A stretch of 64,000 nt of DNA from Muricea muricata (GCA_963855995.1 OY979717.1:22543906-22607905), one strand, 5' to 3'. Numbered from the stretch's first letter, positions 1-11,517 are shown. Translations and numbers: made by a program. The notes: generated by a model from the letters alone, not told the origin.

Positions 1-539
1 ATGTAATAAATGTAATAGCGTACTCATGTAGTTACACGCCTTTAAAGAGCTGTAACTTTGGAGAAAATTTTTATTCGTACATATATTTACGCGACTACCA
101 GGTGTCCTTTAATTCCCACAAACTTTTCCGGATTTGAAGTTCCGGATTCATTAGTGTAAACAATATATAAAAAGAATCCGTTAGTGTAAACGGGTTATTT
201 ATAACGTTGCATTTCTGAGACTAGTCACCAGACCTGTTTTATGGATGCCAAAAAAATTAGTTTGAAACCACAAGAACAATAATACACTTCCACCTAATCT
301 GGTCGAGATATATTGTTTAATTTATTCAAGAACAGTGCTGAAATTAAGTAGCCCTTTATAAACCACGCGATAAAACATATATTGCTTTATGAAAATAACA
401 GTTTGGTGTCATGAAACGTTTCATATCAAAACGTATCAAACATATCACACAGATCTTGTCGTTTTATAGAACATATCGCTTTGTATCAATTTTGGTAAAT
501 AATTGGTGCCCCTTTTTCGACATTTAGCGATTGATTCTT
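1..539. other. Non-coding sequence, nothing recognised
   Basis: AT-rich sequence with no convincing exon, repeat or RNA gene on either strand. It lies beyond the 3' end of the minus-strand receptor gene and upstream of a transposase relic. Confidence 0.5.
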
Positions 540-1720
540 TTAATTGAAGCCGTCCGCTCTCTCTCTGATAACTTTGCTAAAGTCAGTGGAAGATAGCAAA
601 ATTTCTGATGGTGTATCCCAAAATTTCAATAGTAAGTCTGTTGTAATTGACCCAATAGCTGATGTGAATTTGTCCAGTTTTCCTGACTCTACAGTTGTGA
701 GTTCCGAACATTCCTTTCCCTAACTGTGAAGTAACAACGTTCTAGAGACACCATGTGATCCATGCACCAAAACTTTTCCACACCTCGAGAGAGCTACCTA
801 GAGAAAGAAGAAAAGTACTACTACTCCTACCAAAAGTGAAGTTGTCTTATCTTGTAATTCTGAAAAATTAGTTACAACTGTTGAAGCATCAAGATTGGAA
901 TGCAAACAATTAGAACGAAGGATCAAAGAGTTGGAGTCAAGAATTAAAGATAATAGCGTAGCCATTAGTGGAAGTTTGGGGAACGATATTCTAAAAATGA
1001 TGAGTACTAGTCGAAATCTTGATACAACCCCCACATGAAGTTCGTTTGGGAGCAGCAAAGAAAGCTTTTGCAAAGTGAAAATTTTGGACGAAGATATCAC
1101 CCTCAGATTATTCGTTTCGTTCCACTGCCTCTACATGGTAAGTCTTCAGCTGCGTATCGTGAAGTAAGGGAAAGTGGAGGGCTGATTCTTCCCAGCGAAC
1201 GTGTCTTAAGACACTGTAAAAATTATTTTAAACCAAAGGCTGGCATCAGTGTTGAAAATATTGAACATTTGTGTGATAAATCATCATCACTGGCTGGCAT
1301 CCAACGTTACGTGGTTGTTGTGATGGATGAAATGAAAATGCAGTCCAACCTAGTTTCTGAAAAGAACTCAGGCGACTTGATTGGCTTCGTAGATCTTGGA
1401 GATCTAATGACCAATTATGCACGTCTCGGGGATGACGATGTAATAGCCACTCACGCTTTGACATTTCTGGTGAGAGGTATATGCGTAGTGACCTAAAGCA
1501 TGTCATTGCATACTATTTTATGTCCCTTAACAGATAATGTCTATCTTCTGCAAAGTTGTTGGTTTCCTTGAGCTTTCGCTAGGCCTGTGGGGTTGTGCTG
1601 TTCTAAATGATGGAGCATCACCAAATTGGTTGTGAAATTTCGGTTGCTTCCGCTGTTGTGCTAGCTCAATTTTTGTTGTAAAATCCAACAATATGGTCAG
1701 GTATGTGGATCATAATTAGG
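540..1720 (+). pseudogene. P-element-like (THAP9-type) transposase relic
   Basis: A decayed DNA-transposase gene. From about 841 one frame reads a coiled-coil-like stretch (ECKQLERRIKELESRIKD), then a frameshift at 1021-1034 leads into 1035..1496. There the residues RRYHPQIIRF, VVVMDEMKMQSNLV and GDLIGFVDLGD match the conserved middle of the P-element/THAP9-type transposase family, in which the Asp of the VMDEM-like motif belongs to the RNase-H-like catalytic core. The reading frame then breaks at 1496; a further family-like stretch (GLWGCAVLNDGASPN) appears in another frame at about 1576-1630. The 5' THAP zinc finger and the C-terminal half are not recognisable. At least two frameshifts and several stops make it non-functional. 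Family assignment is from motif memory, not a search. Confidence 0.75.
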
Positions 1721-1925
1721 TTAGCAGCCTTGTAGCTTTGGCACTTCAGTAATTCACAGAATTAATGCGAATAACGATTCCACAAGTTTGTGTTGATTTT
1801 TTTTCAACAAAAATCAGCATATAATGCGAGCAATGTGTCAACCAATGCTTGAGTGCACGTCGCGGTATTCAAGAGGTCATTTATTGCAGAACCATACAAT
1901 TTTTCGCGCGCTATTTGCGACTTAA

Positions 1926-1973
1926 TTTATTCCACAATAGACGCAATAGTATCAAAGTGAAAAAGGCTTTATT
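1926..1973 (-). promoter_or_regulatory. Candidate polyadenylation signals of the receptor gene
   Basis: Minus-strand AATAAA hexamers occur at 1968..1973 and 1926..1931, about 120 and 165 bases beyond the predicted stop codon at 2096. Their placement fits the 3' end of the Fz-kringle-TSP1 gene; no transcript evidence is available. Confidence 0.4.
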
Positions 1974-2095
1974 CGGCAGACGCCTTATTCGATGAAGTTT
2001 GGACATGTTTTGAGATCATATGTCTTGTTTGACCGCCTATCGCAACAGTAACTTGTGAGTTGTATTCATCTTCTGAAAAGATCTCAGAGTCGCTT

Positions 2096-2133
2096 TCACT
2101 TGGTACAGTATTTCCATGCTTTCTTCCGCCATA
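2096..2133 (-). CDS. Gene 1 exon 8: basic cytoplasmic tail and stop
   Basis: After the acceptor TTTTCAG, the frame carried over from the TM exon gives a short basic tail (VWRKKAWKYCTK) ending at TGA 2096..2098, so the protein would have almost no cytoplasmic domain. The same exon has another open frame, ending at TAA 1969..1971, that reads an acidic, Ser/Glu-rich tail (SESDSEIFSEDEYNS) of about 54 residues. That frame would need a different donor in the TM exon. Alternative splicing or a mis-set TM exon border could make the acidic tail the real one. Confidence 0.4.
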
Positions 2134-2271
2134 CTGAAAAGTATAATGAGTGTCAATAAAATCCCCTTGCAGCTATAACGATTTTTGTCACTTGATCCAC
2201 TGAAATTTGATCTTATTGCTTATCTGTTCTCACACTCGACGTCAATTGATAAAAATTTATTAAAAAATTAC

Positions 2272-2397
2272 CTTTCCACCGAATAAATATTGTAAAAATC
2301 ACCCAAATTACGCAAATAAATAGCATATATCTATTGCCCTTATAAGATTCGCTTATTGCTTGATACAAGGATCGCATAACGTGATGTTTTTTCGCCA
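2272..2397 (-). CDS. Gene 1 exon 7: transmembrane segment
   Basis: A 126-base exon, phase 1-1, with donor AAAG|GTAATT. It encodes a basic, Ser-rich stretch, then the hydrophobic run YMLFICVIWVIFTIFI followed by RWK, a classic stop-transfer arrangement for a type I membrane protein. The acceptor chosen (GGGAAG|TG) has only a modest pyrimidine tract; a second phase-compatible acceptor at CAAG|CA would shorten the exon. The length equals that of the transmembrane exon of the neighbouring gene 2 (63417..63542). Confidence 0.5.
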
Positions 2398-3196
2398 CTT
2401 CCCAACATTATTTCAAAAACCCTTTGAAGCTTGCCGGCTAGCCTAACTAGTCTCTTTCCATTAACGGTGATTAAACAGTTAGAACACTTGTTGTCAGAAA
2501 TTCTTCTATCGAGTTCGTTTTATTCAAACACCAAACACCTTGGGTTTTGTTTAAATTTGGCGTTCGGTTTCTACCAAATGAAGGCTACAGGGGGTTTGCT
2601 TTTTAACTTTAGCATGAACATTAGGGGGATAAAGTCTTATATGCCATTTTAAAATAACAGGTGAGGAGTTAAAAGTTAAAAAATGTACTAATAATTAAAA
2701 AAATTATCAATTCCCGTTCTGTGATGTAAAATAATTACAATCATGCATCATAGACTAAATTTTGATCGTGGCAATACATGAAATCTTCCTCTACGCGTTA
2801 TTGTTTAAGGTATTTTAAAAATATTACTGGCACATACGGAACATAATGTATAATGATGGAAGGTTCAAGCCTCTTAAACAACGATTGTTAAATGTCCATA
2901 ATTTTAAATAGACAACTGTACTAGAGGATACAGATAAAATCAGTAGCGAGAGGTTATTGCGTGCAATGAATTTCTAGTTTAAAAATCTTTTTCACTTGAG
3001 AGTAATATGCTGCCTACAGTTATCATAAGTATCCAGTCAAATTTTCACTCTATATTTACTACATAATTATTTCGATCGGTCGTATAAAATTTAAAAAAGA
3101 TATCTCTCCACTTAATTATTTGTTTCTGCTAATGGCCAATCATATTAGTGACGCTAGATTGCGATTATTAACAGTTTTCAGAAAAATTTATCCTAC

Positions 3197-3376
3197 CTTG
3201 ACAAATTTTCATCTTACATGACCGCGTTTCTTTATTAACATGTACACCCTGTTTGCTGCAGTTTCCGCTTTTGCCATCAGGAGGTATGTCACATTTTCGT
3301 GTCCATATTTCAAAACCTTGACCACACGTGACATTACATGGTGCAAACTTTGTCCAGTCGCCGCAATTACAAGTAA
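3197..3376 (-). CDS. Gene 1 exon 6: TSP1 repeat 3
   Basis: A 180-base symmetric exon (acceptor ATTATTAG, donor CAAG|GTAGGA) encoding one thrombospondin type 1 repeat. Visible elements are GDWTKFAPC, NVTCGQGFEIWTRKC and the closing cysteines in NCSKQG, TRSCKMKIC. The W-x-x-x-x-x-C and C-G-x-G motifs fit the family. NVT and NCS are N-glycosylation sequons. Instead of the duplicated tryptophans of vertebrate TSP1 it keeps only one near the start. It has an extra cysteine pair candidate (TCNC) at the N-terminal edge. Confidence 0.85.
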
Positions 3377-3621
3377 CTAATAATGAAAAATAACAAGTCA
3401 GTATTAAAAATTTTGCGTCCATGGTAATTAAGCGGACAAATTTGTAGAATACACAAATGTCCAATGATTAACAGTGGTCTACTAACTGGATCGTAATTAT
3501 CGTTGATATAATCATGTTAATATAATCGAATAAAGTTGTCCTTCAGTAGCATTGTTGAAATTTTAAAATCTAGTTTCAAATGAGGTAAAAAAGCTACTGT
3601 TTATAAATAATAAATTATTAC

Positions 3622-3798
3622 TTGGGCATGGTTTTCTGCTGCAATTTCTCGTTTCAGTGGACTTCCCAAGTCCACTGCAATTTTGACCCCCGTATTTCGG
3701 TACAGGATTATCACAAGTGCGTTGCCAAATTTCCACTCCATAACCACATGAAACATTGCACGCGATGCTCAAACTCCAGTTGCCGTAACCGCCATTAA
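3622..3798 (-). CDS. Gene 1 exon 5: TSP1 repeat 2
   Basis: A 177-base symmetric exon (acceptor TCTTTAG, donor CCAA|GTAATA) encoding a six-cysteine TSP1 repeat: NGGYGNWSLSIACNVSCGYG, then IWQRTCDNPVPKYGGQNCSG and ETRNCSRKPC. The segment NP-x-P-x-YGG-x-NCSG is the usual second half of TSP1 modules. NWS, NVS and NCS are glycosylation sequons. An 88-base intron separates it from repeat 1, to which it is very similar, pointing to exon duplication. Confidence 0.9.
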
Positions 3799-3886
3799 CT
3801 AAAGATTACAACAAAAAAGAGAAAATATCCAAAATATTCAAAGATTTTTATTTCACAGCATCAGTTATCTTCTGAATTTAACTCAC

Positions 3887-4063
3887 CAAGGCACGACTTA
3901 GCTGAACATCGTTTCAATACTAAGTACTTTCCTAAATGACTGCAGTTTCTGCCGCCGTATTTTGGTTCAGGATTATTGCACCGACGAAACCATGTTTCAA
4001 AACCTTGATCACAAGTTGCATTGCACGTACTGTTTACTGACCAGTTGCTATAACCACCATCAA
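3887..4063 (-). CDS. Gene 1 exon 4: TSP1 repeat 1
   Basis: A 177-base symmetric exon (acceptor TTTTTTCCATAG, donor CTTG|GTGAGT) encoding a six-cysteine TSP1 repeat. It reads DGGYSNWSVNSTCNATCDQG, FRRCNNPEPKYGGRNCS and LKRCSAKSC. Splice sites are close to consensus. The frame stays open about 430 bases upstream of the acceptor but has no domain features there and is treated as intron. NWS, NST, NAT and NCS are potential N-glycosylation sites. Confidence 0.9.
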
Positions 4064-5690
4064 CTATGGAAAAAATACGGGGAAATGTGATTTGTGTTAA
4101 TGAGCGAGATCGAAACATGGTTTTCGAGTGTTCGAACAACTCATGCAATCCAGTCATTGTGTATTGAACTCCGATAGCCTCGACATGATAGTATTGTTGC
4201 ACGAAAAAGTTGAACAAAGACAAATATACCAGTACCGGCGGTAATTCAAAATTGCTCTTCGTGGTGGACCAAAAAAGTGAGTAATTCGATCTCTCTTGTG
4301 ACGAGAAATATGCATGCATATGCAATGCAAGAAAGAAATGTCGCAGTGCAGTTGGAAATCTGCCTGATTTAACTGATGGCAAGGGATTCGGGTTTGGTTG
4401 GGACATGCAAGTGTTGATAACGCTCAAAGAAGTAAACCACGTTGGGTTTAATGCTACGAGACCTTCCTGTCCCGATTGAACACAAGATAACAACAACGTT
4501 GATCAGGTATTTTTAGGTAATTTCATCAGTTCCTTAAATAGGACATCGCTGAACGCCAATAAACTTGCTTTTGTGACATTGCTCTTTTAGCTTTCATTTT
4601 GCAATTCAACTGGTCCTCGGTATTGGAAAAAAAGAATAAAATCAGCCTTATAAGTTTAGCTTCATGGTCAAACATCGTAAAACATTGCACGAAAATCAAA
4701 ATTTAATACACATGACATATATCAAAATTGAAGTTAAAAATCTCTTTTAGTGATAGAAGTAAATTAAACCATCGTGCTTTTTTGTCTCCATCGCCAGAAA
4801 TTCTAGACATTGAGCCCAAACTTGAACAGCGGTTATAAGCTAAAACGTTAAGCAAAATTTGGGCAATGGTCAGTGTTAAAAACTATATCCGTTTTAAATT
4901 TTATACCAGTAACTTTATCTAGTTGCATTGCATTTGGAGCCATCAAGCCATTGTCAAGAGAACAATTTCAATTTCCCGCTTAAGCGCGCGCGCTAGATAA
5001 TTGCATTAAATGGTTCGTCAAGTTTTCATGACGTTTGAACAAAGGAATGACCGCTCCCAGCAACACTGCCGTCAGTTAGAAAGCTCTTTTTTCAAGTTTC
5101 AATTTGGTATGTTTCTCGACTTCTAGCGACGAGTATTTTGCAAAATATTTGTTATTCAGAAAGAAGATATTGCAGTATTTTTGAACAAGCCTGCAATGGC
5201 AATTTTAAACTAAAAAGACCGTTTTTTGTTAACAAAATGGAACTGTTTATCGATGTATAATTTGTCAAATGGAGGTAGTCATATGTAGTTCAATATCTCA
5301 AGTCTGTTATACGAACTGTACAAATGGACAAACGATGCTAGCTAAGTAACTGGCTTATTGCTCTCAAATGGTTTAGAACACGGGGTTTCTCGATAATATC
5401 GTTTTTACTTTTAAAGGTTAGTAAAGCAACTCCGTTACTTGCGAATGGTGTTTGTTTTGGAACTGTACTAATATCGAATAATAACTTCAAATATCGTTTA
5501 AAATGACCATCTAATCGTAGTGAACTAGGAATGAACTGTACAAGTATGATTTTTTTTGTTTGGAAACTTTTATTTTACTTTTTTGAGAAATGTTGTAGAC
5601 AATTTCATGTTTTTTTCTTATGTTTTGCGTTGCTACTTACACGCATGCGCAATTAGCACGTCTCGAATTTCTGGCGATGAGCCGGTATAC
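4064..5690. other. Gene 1 intron, nothing else recognised
   Basis: A 1.6-kb intron between the kringle and first TSP1 exons. I see no coding module, RNA gene or clear transposon in it. Confidence 0.5.
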
Positions 5691-5933
5691 CTGGTACGCA
5701 TTTTGGAATATCACAGTACTCCCATCTTCTGGTTCTATCTGTTGTAAAGCACCAAGGTCGTTTTCCTGAATTTTGCGGATTTCGACAAAAATTCTCAGCG
5801 TTATTTAGTTCTGGATATGTGGTATTCATGGTATGACGATGTGGACATTGTTCTGTCCACGACTGACACGGAATTCCAGATGCTGTCACTGATATGTTGC
5901 CATGGTAATTGCTTCCATTTAAATAAAGGCAAT
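5691..5933 (-). CDS. Gene 1 exon 3: kringle domain
   Basis: A 243-base symmetric exon (acceptor TTTTTCTCAG, donor CCAG|GTATAC) encoding one complete kringle. Hallmarks in order: CLYLNGSNYHGNISVT, SGIPCQSW, PHRH, PELNNAENFCRNP, RPWCFTTD, WEYCDIPKC. All six canonical cysteines, the CRNP turn, the RPWCFT core and the WEYCDIP end are present. A seventh cysteine (in TEQCPHRH) is unusual. The close match of the opening and PELN region to ROR-type kringles fits its position directly after a frizzled CRD. Confidence 0.95.
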
Positions 5934-5997
5934 CTGAGAAAAATACATGAAAAATTTTTGAAACTCTTATACGTTATTTTTATACATTGCAGTTGTT

Positions 5998-6280
5998 TCA
6001 TGCGCTGTGATTGGTCAATTGCATGTAGATAAAAGCGACTATCACGCAATCTGCAGATAATTCAGCTATCTGCTTGCTAGCAGATAACCGGATCAATTAT
6101 ATACAATAATTGGACGAGGCTGAGCAAAATATCGCAGATCAATTAATTGGCTCAATAAATTGAGCAAAATATCGCAGATCCATTATTTGCCTCTGCCTTC
6201 GGCATCGGCAAATAATCGATCTGCTCGCCACTGATAAATCACGATATTTTGCGATAGCCGAGTTCAATAATTGTTTTATC
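5998..6280. repeat. Inverted-repeat segment flanking the Crypton-like relic
   Basis: Contains GCAAAATATCGCAGATC near 6125 and again near 6165, and inverted partners (CACGATATTTTGCG at about 6240), around a short hairpin GCCTCTGCCTTCGGC at 6190..6210. It looks like the end of a mobile element; a degenerate related sequence with TTATTTGCAG words occurs at 7800..7870 on the other side of the recombinase relic. Confidence 0.45.
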
Positions 6281-6609
6281 ATTTACCGATTAGTGTACGC
6301 ACAAATACAAGAACAGTTAACGAAAAAAGGAGAACTCTTTAATTTTTTTTAAGATTAAAATGTATTCTGTTTTAAGGTTAACATATTTTACACTCAATGT
6401 AAAATACAATACTGGCATATGAATATGTAATACAACGGAATAATATTGACATTTAGTTAGTTTTAAAATTGAACGTGCAATTGTTATAGTTGTTCACTGT
6501 TTGTTTTTAGTTGGACATTTGCTGAAAGTTTTTTTCGTTCAAAAAGCGTTCTTGGGAATCTGCCAGTGTCAACAACTTTTCTTCTGGTGAAGAGGTAGTA
6601 GCTAGAGAC

Positions 6610-7798
6610 TTACTTGATTCCCCAATCGAGAAAGACTGTGAGTCGGATATGGTCTTGTTTTTCGCTTGTTGAAAAGGACAAGGCTTCCGACATTTTCGAA
6701 TTCCTCTTCTTGCTCAAACTTGTTCGAGCCGCATAACTTCGGATGCTGTTTTCACTTTTGTAGCCCGAGACTGCCATGATATGTCGCGCTTCATATCCAC
6801 ACTCGTCAAGAACTGTGATGGCAGTAGCTGGGATTGAGTGATTTGTGTAGATATAGGAAAGCTCGGCATCTGTGGATAATTTCTTCATTTTTTCGCCAAG
6901 GGTGCGTTGACCTACAACCATATTGTCGTACCAAACATCATTGCTTACGTCTTTTACTCTTTTCGTTCGTTGAAAGAAAAACTCATTCTTTGGGAATAAA
7001 AAATGTTTTTTTTTGTTTTAAATCAGACACGTATTGTTCAAACGATAAAGTTGGACAAAGCGGTCCGCCTGTCGCAAACATAACTTGCGTTTCCTTAGCT
7101 TCGTCAGTCTCGTGACGGTTCTTTGTCAATTCGTCCTTCACTTTGCAAACATATTTCCTCGTTGACGGATGGGTCTCGATTGAAAAATCACTCTTTTTCA
7201 GGTTTCTCAGGTTTTGACGACCTCTTCTGCAAAAATATAACATAACTTCGAAGAAGACCTTGTTTTGTAATGTGTCCGGGCTATTTGAATCAAACTGTCC
7301 GCTTTGGTACAACTTATTGATGTCTTCTTTGTTTATGGGCGGTTTGTGTCGTGTTTTCGCCATTCCCTCTCGCTTCAATTTCACAAGTGTAGCTTGGAAA
7401 GTAGCATTACTTTCGCGAAATTCTGTGTCTTTGATGATATTAATTGAATGGTTACTGAAGAATCATCGCAAACTAAAACAAATCGCCGTTAATGAAGCCG
7501 TTGTGTAATAGTTTCCATCCTGTTTCCTTGCTTCGGGATAAAACTTCTCTAGCACAGTCGCGAGTTTAATTTTCGACGTCAAAATCTCAGTTTCAGTCAA
7601 TCCCTTTTCCTGTAAATAACTTCGGAATAGGTTTATGGCAACTTTTGTGGCCTTTTTTGTATTTTCGGCGTCTTTTTCTGCAAGTAAACGTACATGATAA
7701 ATCACTCTCTGACAGCTCGGCAAAACGAACCATTTCTTAAATTTAAGACAAAACAATATTTCTGTTTGGAGCTGACGAAGCATTTTCAAAGTGCGCAT
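6610..7798 (-). pseudogene. Crypton-like tyrosine recombinase relic
   Basis: Three overlapping minus-strand frames read consecutive parts of one tyrosine recombinase of the Crypton/DUF3504 type (the group domesticated in KCTD1, ZMYM and QRICH1 proteins). N-terminal part 7463..7798: NTKKATKVAINLFRSYLQEK. Middle 6983..7384: HKPPINKEDINKLYQSGQF, FFEVMLYFCRRGRQNLRNL (contains the first catalytic Arg) and DELTKNRHE. C-terminal part 6610..6921: IYTNHSIPATAITVLDECGY and HIMAVSGYKSENSIRSYA. In the box-II motif H-x-x-R the usual Arg is replaced by Pro (NHSIPAT), and frameshifts at about 6921-6983 and 7384-7463 separate the parts, so it is dead. It lies in a gene 1 intron. Confidence 0.75.
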
Positions 7799-8267
7799 GC
7801 TCAGAACCGTATTTGCACCAGCTATTTGCAGCTGATCGATATTTGCACGCAGTTATTTGCAGGTTAATTAACCAATCAAAAGTGAGAATACTATAAAGTT
7901 AATGATAATCGGAGTTATCAGCATGTTGAGCTTACAGTGCAGATTATTACAGTATGCGGTATTCGTTGATATGTCAACAAAACAAATCAGCTAGTAACAA
8001 AATTTTGATCTTTTCTCTTTTCATGCCATGGCATTTCGTTTTTTAAGTCCTTTAGAAGAAGAAATTCGTCAATTGCTTGAGGGGAAACTAGACTCTACAA
8101 AAACAAAAAGAACATACAAAGTCGCTCAGCAAGTGTAAGCAAGCTGATAAACGTTTTAGTCTTTGCATACAGTGTTTTTATGTTCGAATTAAATCTATTC
8201 TTGCGTTGCTATGCGTTGCTTTTCGTGAATAATAAAACAATTATTGGACTCTTACCTAAATAGAAAT

Positions 8268-11200
8268 ACATGCATGCATACAAAACCCCTCGCCTCAAAA
8301 TATCAAATATGCAACTATATTTTCGGGACATGAAGTATTCTCCGGATTGTTGTCATAGCAACACGCCGACATGGCAGTTTTTGATAATGTGTTTTAGGTA
8401 ATACCTCATTAAATTCTGGTCGTTTAATTGGTTGTTTATGATCACGTGATAATAAATAAAAAATTCCATTTTCCAAGAGTGCAATGGAAAAGATAGATAG
8501 ATAGATATTTAATAAATTTCTCCCTAAAAGGGTTTTGCAGAAATTATTCACAGATGCTTGCATGCAGTAAAAGGTTACAAATATGGGTTTAACAATTATC
8601 TTAGACTATGTACAAAGTTCAGTTGGTTATACTAAATGTTTTCTGTTACAAGCAAATGTTTCTTTTAAGTAAGTAGCAGTCTTTAATTCAGATTCTTATC
8701 TAAATTGTTCCATAAGTGGACAGCTCTATTTGCGAATGATCGTTGACCTGCTGCAGTTTTAAAAAGTGGTATTTGAAGAGAGTTATGTGTGCGAGTCTTG
8801 CGGTTGTGAATTGATCACCTTTTTTCAAACTTGTTATAAAGATTGTCAGGGGCCAGGTTATTTAAATATTTATACGTCAAAGCAGAGTCTCTAAAATAAA
8901 GTAGTTTGTCCACTGGAAGCCAATCTAATTCACGAAAAAGTGGTGTCACGTGCTCATATTTCCTAGTTTTCGTGATGATTTTACACGCAAAGTTCGCGAT
9001 CGACTGAAGTTTCTTTACGTTGGAGGTAGATGTATTCGACCACACAGATGAACAGTAAAGCATCTTGTTTATCACTAAAGAAGAAACGACTTAGGATAGG
9101 GTTTTTGGGTCGAAACTGTTTTTAGCACGATTTATCTGGTACAATTTGTTCATACATGAAGAGGCAAGTTGTGAGATATGGTTGTCAAAATTCAGGTGCC
9201 TATCGAATGTAACACCTAAATCTTTAGCAGAATCCACTGGTTTGAGAGACTTGCCCTTTAATGAAACAGATAGATCCGTCAGTAGTCTGCTGACCTGTTG
9301 TCTTGTTCCAATTACCATGAGCTTAGTATTCTCCAGGTTAATTAAAAGGTGGTTTTCACAGCACCAACTTGCTACTCTGAGTAGGTCTTGTTCGAGATTT
9401 GTAATTGCTGCATCTATCTTACGTAATGGAAAGGAAAGGAAGATTTTCGAGTCATGAACGTACGATTCCAGGTTGGAGTCACAAGGTATTGAGGGCAGAT
9501 CGTTCAGATAAATACAAAATAATAGTGGTGAGAGAGTTGAACCTTGAGGTAATCCGTGGGTAATTGGTAGTGGGTCGGTGTCGGGGATGCTCCGACATTA
9601 GCTAGTTTGTGCAATAGTCTGTGATGGTTGATACTATCAATGGTTTTTGAGAGGTCTGACAACACTAGAGCGGTAGGTTCTTTTTTGTCCATGGCCTCCA
9701 ATATCGAGTCAGTACTTAAAATGGTTCAGGGTCTCGGTGCAATGTAGTTTTTATTTCCTCTTTGATGAGGAGAGAGCACGTTTTTAACTAGTGAATTGTT
9801 CGAGTACGATTCTTTCACAAACTTTGGAAGCTATGCACTCCTATTGCATTTTTCCATTGCACTCTCACGATTTCCATCCGTTTATTACGCTACATTATTA
9901 AAACGTTTTCATGAATATTTATCAACTATTAAATCTTTGTTTTGCAATAAAAACCACTTCAAGCCATGCATTTTTGATTAAGATGGCTACGGTCGTATTT
10001 TTACTTGTAAATTATTTTCATACTTATAATAAAACTACAGTCTTGCTTTTACAGAAACGTAAACTTCGAAATTAAAATGTGGAATCATTACGGCTACTGA
10101 ATAGTCTGAATATGGCTACCTTTTATGTACGTCTCCGTTCTTTTTTCCTTCTGTTGGCGTGTTTTTTCGTCGCCTTTTCCGTATTTTTGATTTATTTTTA
10201 TTGTTCTTTAATGACTTCGATTTGTTTCCTACAGACTTCTTGACATTTATTTAACATTTATTTAAAAAATCCTCGGAATTCAATGACGTGAGCAAAAAGG
10301 TCGAACGTTCAAACCAAACCGACACATAATAGCGGATGACTTTGGCATCCAGTGGACTCAATATAACTGGAAAGCTACCTTTATTTAAGCCGGTAATACA
10401 GGATTTAAACCTAAATTTTGCGTGAAATGACCCCCAGACTCGCGTGTCTGGGGGTCATTTCAAGCGAGTTCAGGTTAACGACAGTCCCACGTGCAAATTA
10501 CAGGGAGTGATGAATTACAAACTGGTATTTTTTCACTATAAACAGTTGTTTTTTCGCCTAAAAGCAAGTCATATTCTGCATTAATACCGAAATGATAAAG
10601 AGAAACCAAGTTTCTTATGATGTTAAGTCGTAATAATGTGGAAACAGGAGCTCGAAAACGCCTCAGCTAGGTCAGTTCAAAATATTGTGATTATTTCAAC
10701 AAAGTTTTTGTACTTCAGATATTTGAATATTTGCCTTTTGGAACTTTTGGAAAAGAATTTTTGCTGCAGTTGCTTGATCTTAGACTTAAATCAATAAAGT
10801 TCCTGGATAACCGAGCCATGGGTGTGCGAAAAGAGTATGCGTAAGTTTTCGAAAACTCGTATCGAAAAGTCGTGTAATATCTTTCGGAAAGTCGGAAAAA
10901 GTAATCGTGATTTGTAAAATACATTTGTATTATTACATATGAATAGTAACTTGTGCTTGTGTAGGTTTTTATTTATCTTTGTCTTAAAGCACTTGAAGTG
11001 CGTATAAGCTACACTAATTAGAAAGAAAAAGAGCCAATAATCTTAAAATACCCGGATAAAAAATTTGCATTGCAAAATAACTTCGGCCACCGTGATGATC
11101 TTGGCTGTAGGCTTTCGCGTAAAAATTGCTTTTTATTTAAATAAATTTGGTCAAGAAGGTTTCGTTTAAAAAATAGTCATTCGCGTTTCAATCCATTTTT

Positions 11201-11400
11201 GACAGTTATCGGTCGGCTTTTGTATACATTCCTTAAATGGCCGCACATGTTTTTTTCTGGTGGGGCTTGGTGATGTTTGGCTTCAAATTTCCCACCTCAG
11301 GTAGCCTTCCAGTTATATTCATTTCAATGCTGGCATCTCAGAGTTAGAAACCCTCGCCCCGGGCTTCGCCCGGGCAGCGCTCCCGTTGCGGCTCGGGGAT
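8268..11400 (+). repeat. Dispersed repeat, copy A (interrupted by a LINE)
   Basis: The start (ATACATGCATGCA, then CAACTATATTTTCGG and TTGTTGTCATAGCA, 8268-8370) closely matches 15618-15712. After the LINE insertion, text around 10040-10100 (CAGTCTTGC, TTTACA, CGTAAACTT) matches 15892-15925. The GC-rich hairpin at 11352-11398 (CCCTCGCC...GCTCGGGG) parallels 16404-16438. It is therefore a second copy of the same repeat family. No coding region is visible outside the LINE. Outer limits are approximate. Confidence 0.5.
8700..9800 (-). pseudogene. LINE (CR1/Jockey-type) reverse transcriptase fragment
   Basis: Minus-strand frames give the C-terminal half of a non-LTR reverse transcriptase in order: LVLSDLSKTIDSINHHRLLH (palm motif A region), LMVIGTRQQ-like motif, DSAKDLGVTFDRHLNFDNHI, then the thumb region KMLYCSSVWSNTSTSNVKKL and TPLFRELDWLPV. 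Stops and frameshifts separate them. The element is 5'-truncated. Its 3' end on the minus strand runs into a short GATA/ATCT microsatellite at 8491..8506, as is usual for CR1-like elements. Confidence 0.8.
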
Positions 11401-11517
11401 TACAACTCTTACTTCGACATTGATAATTCTTCATATCACAAAACCTCATCCAACAATTGTTTGTTATACACGGGATATCAGTACTAAAACTTGTACTAAG
11501 TTTTATTCAGCGGAATT

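Noticed and set aside
4064-4496. Upstream extension of the TSP1 repeat 1 frame to an ATG at 4496
   Set aside because: A strong acceptor lies at 4064-4065 and the extension has no module features; it is read as intron.
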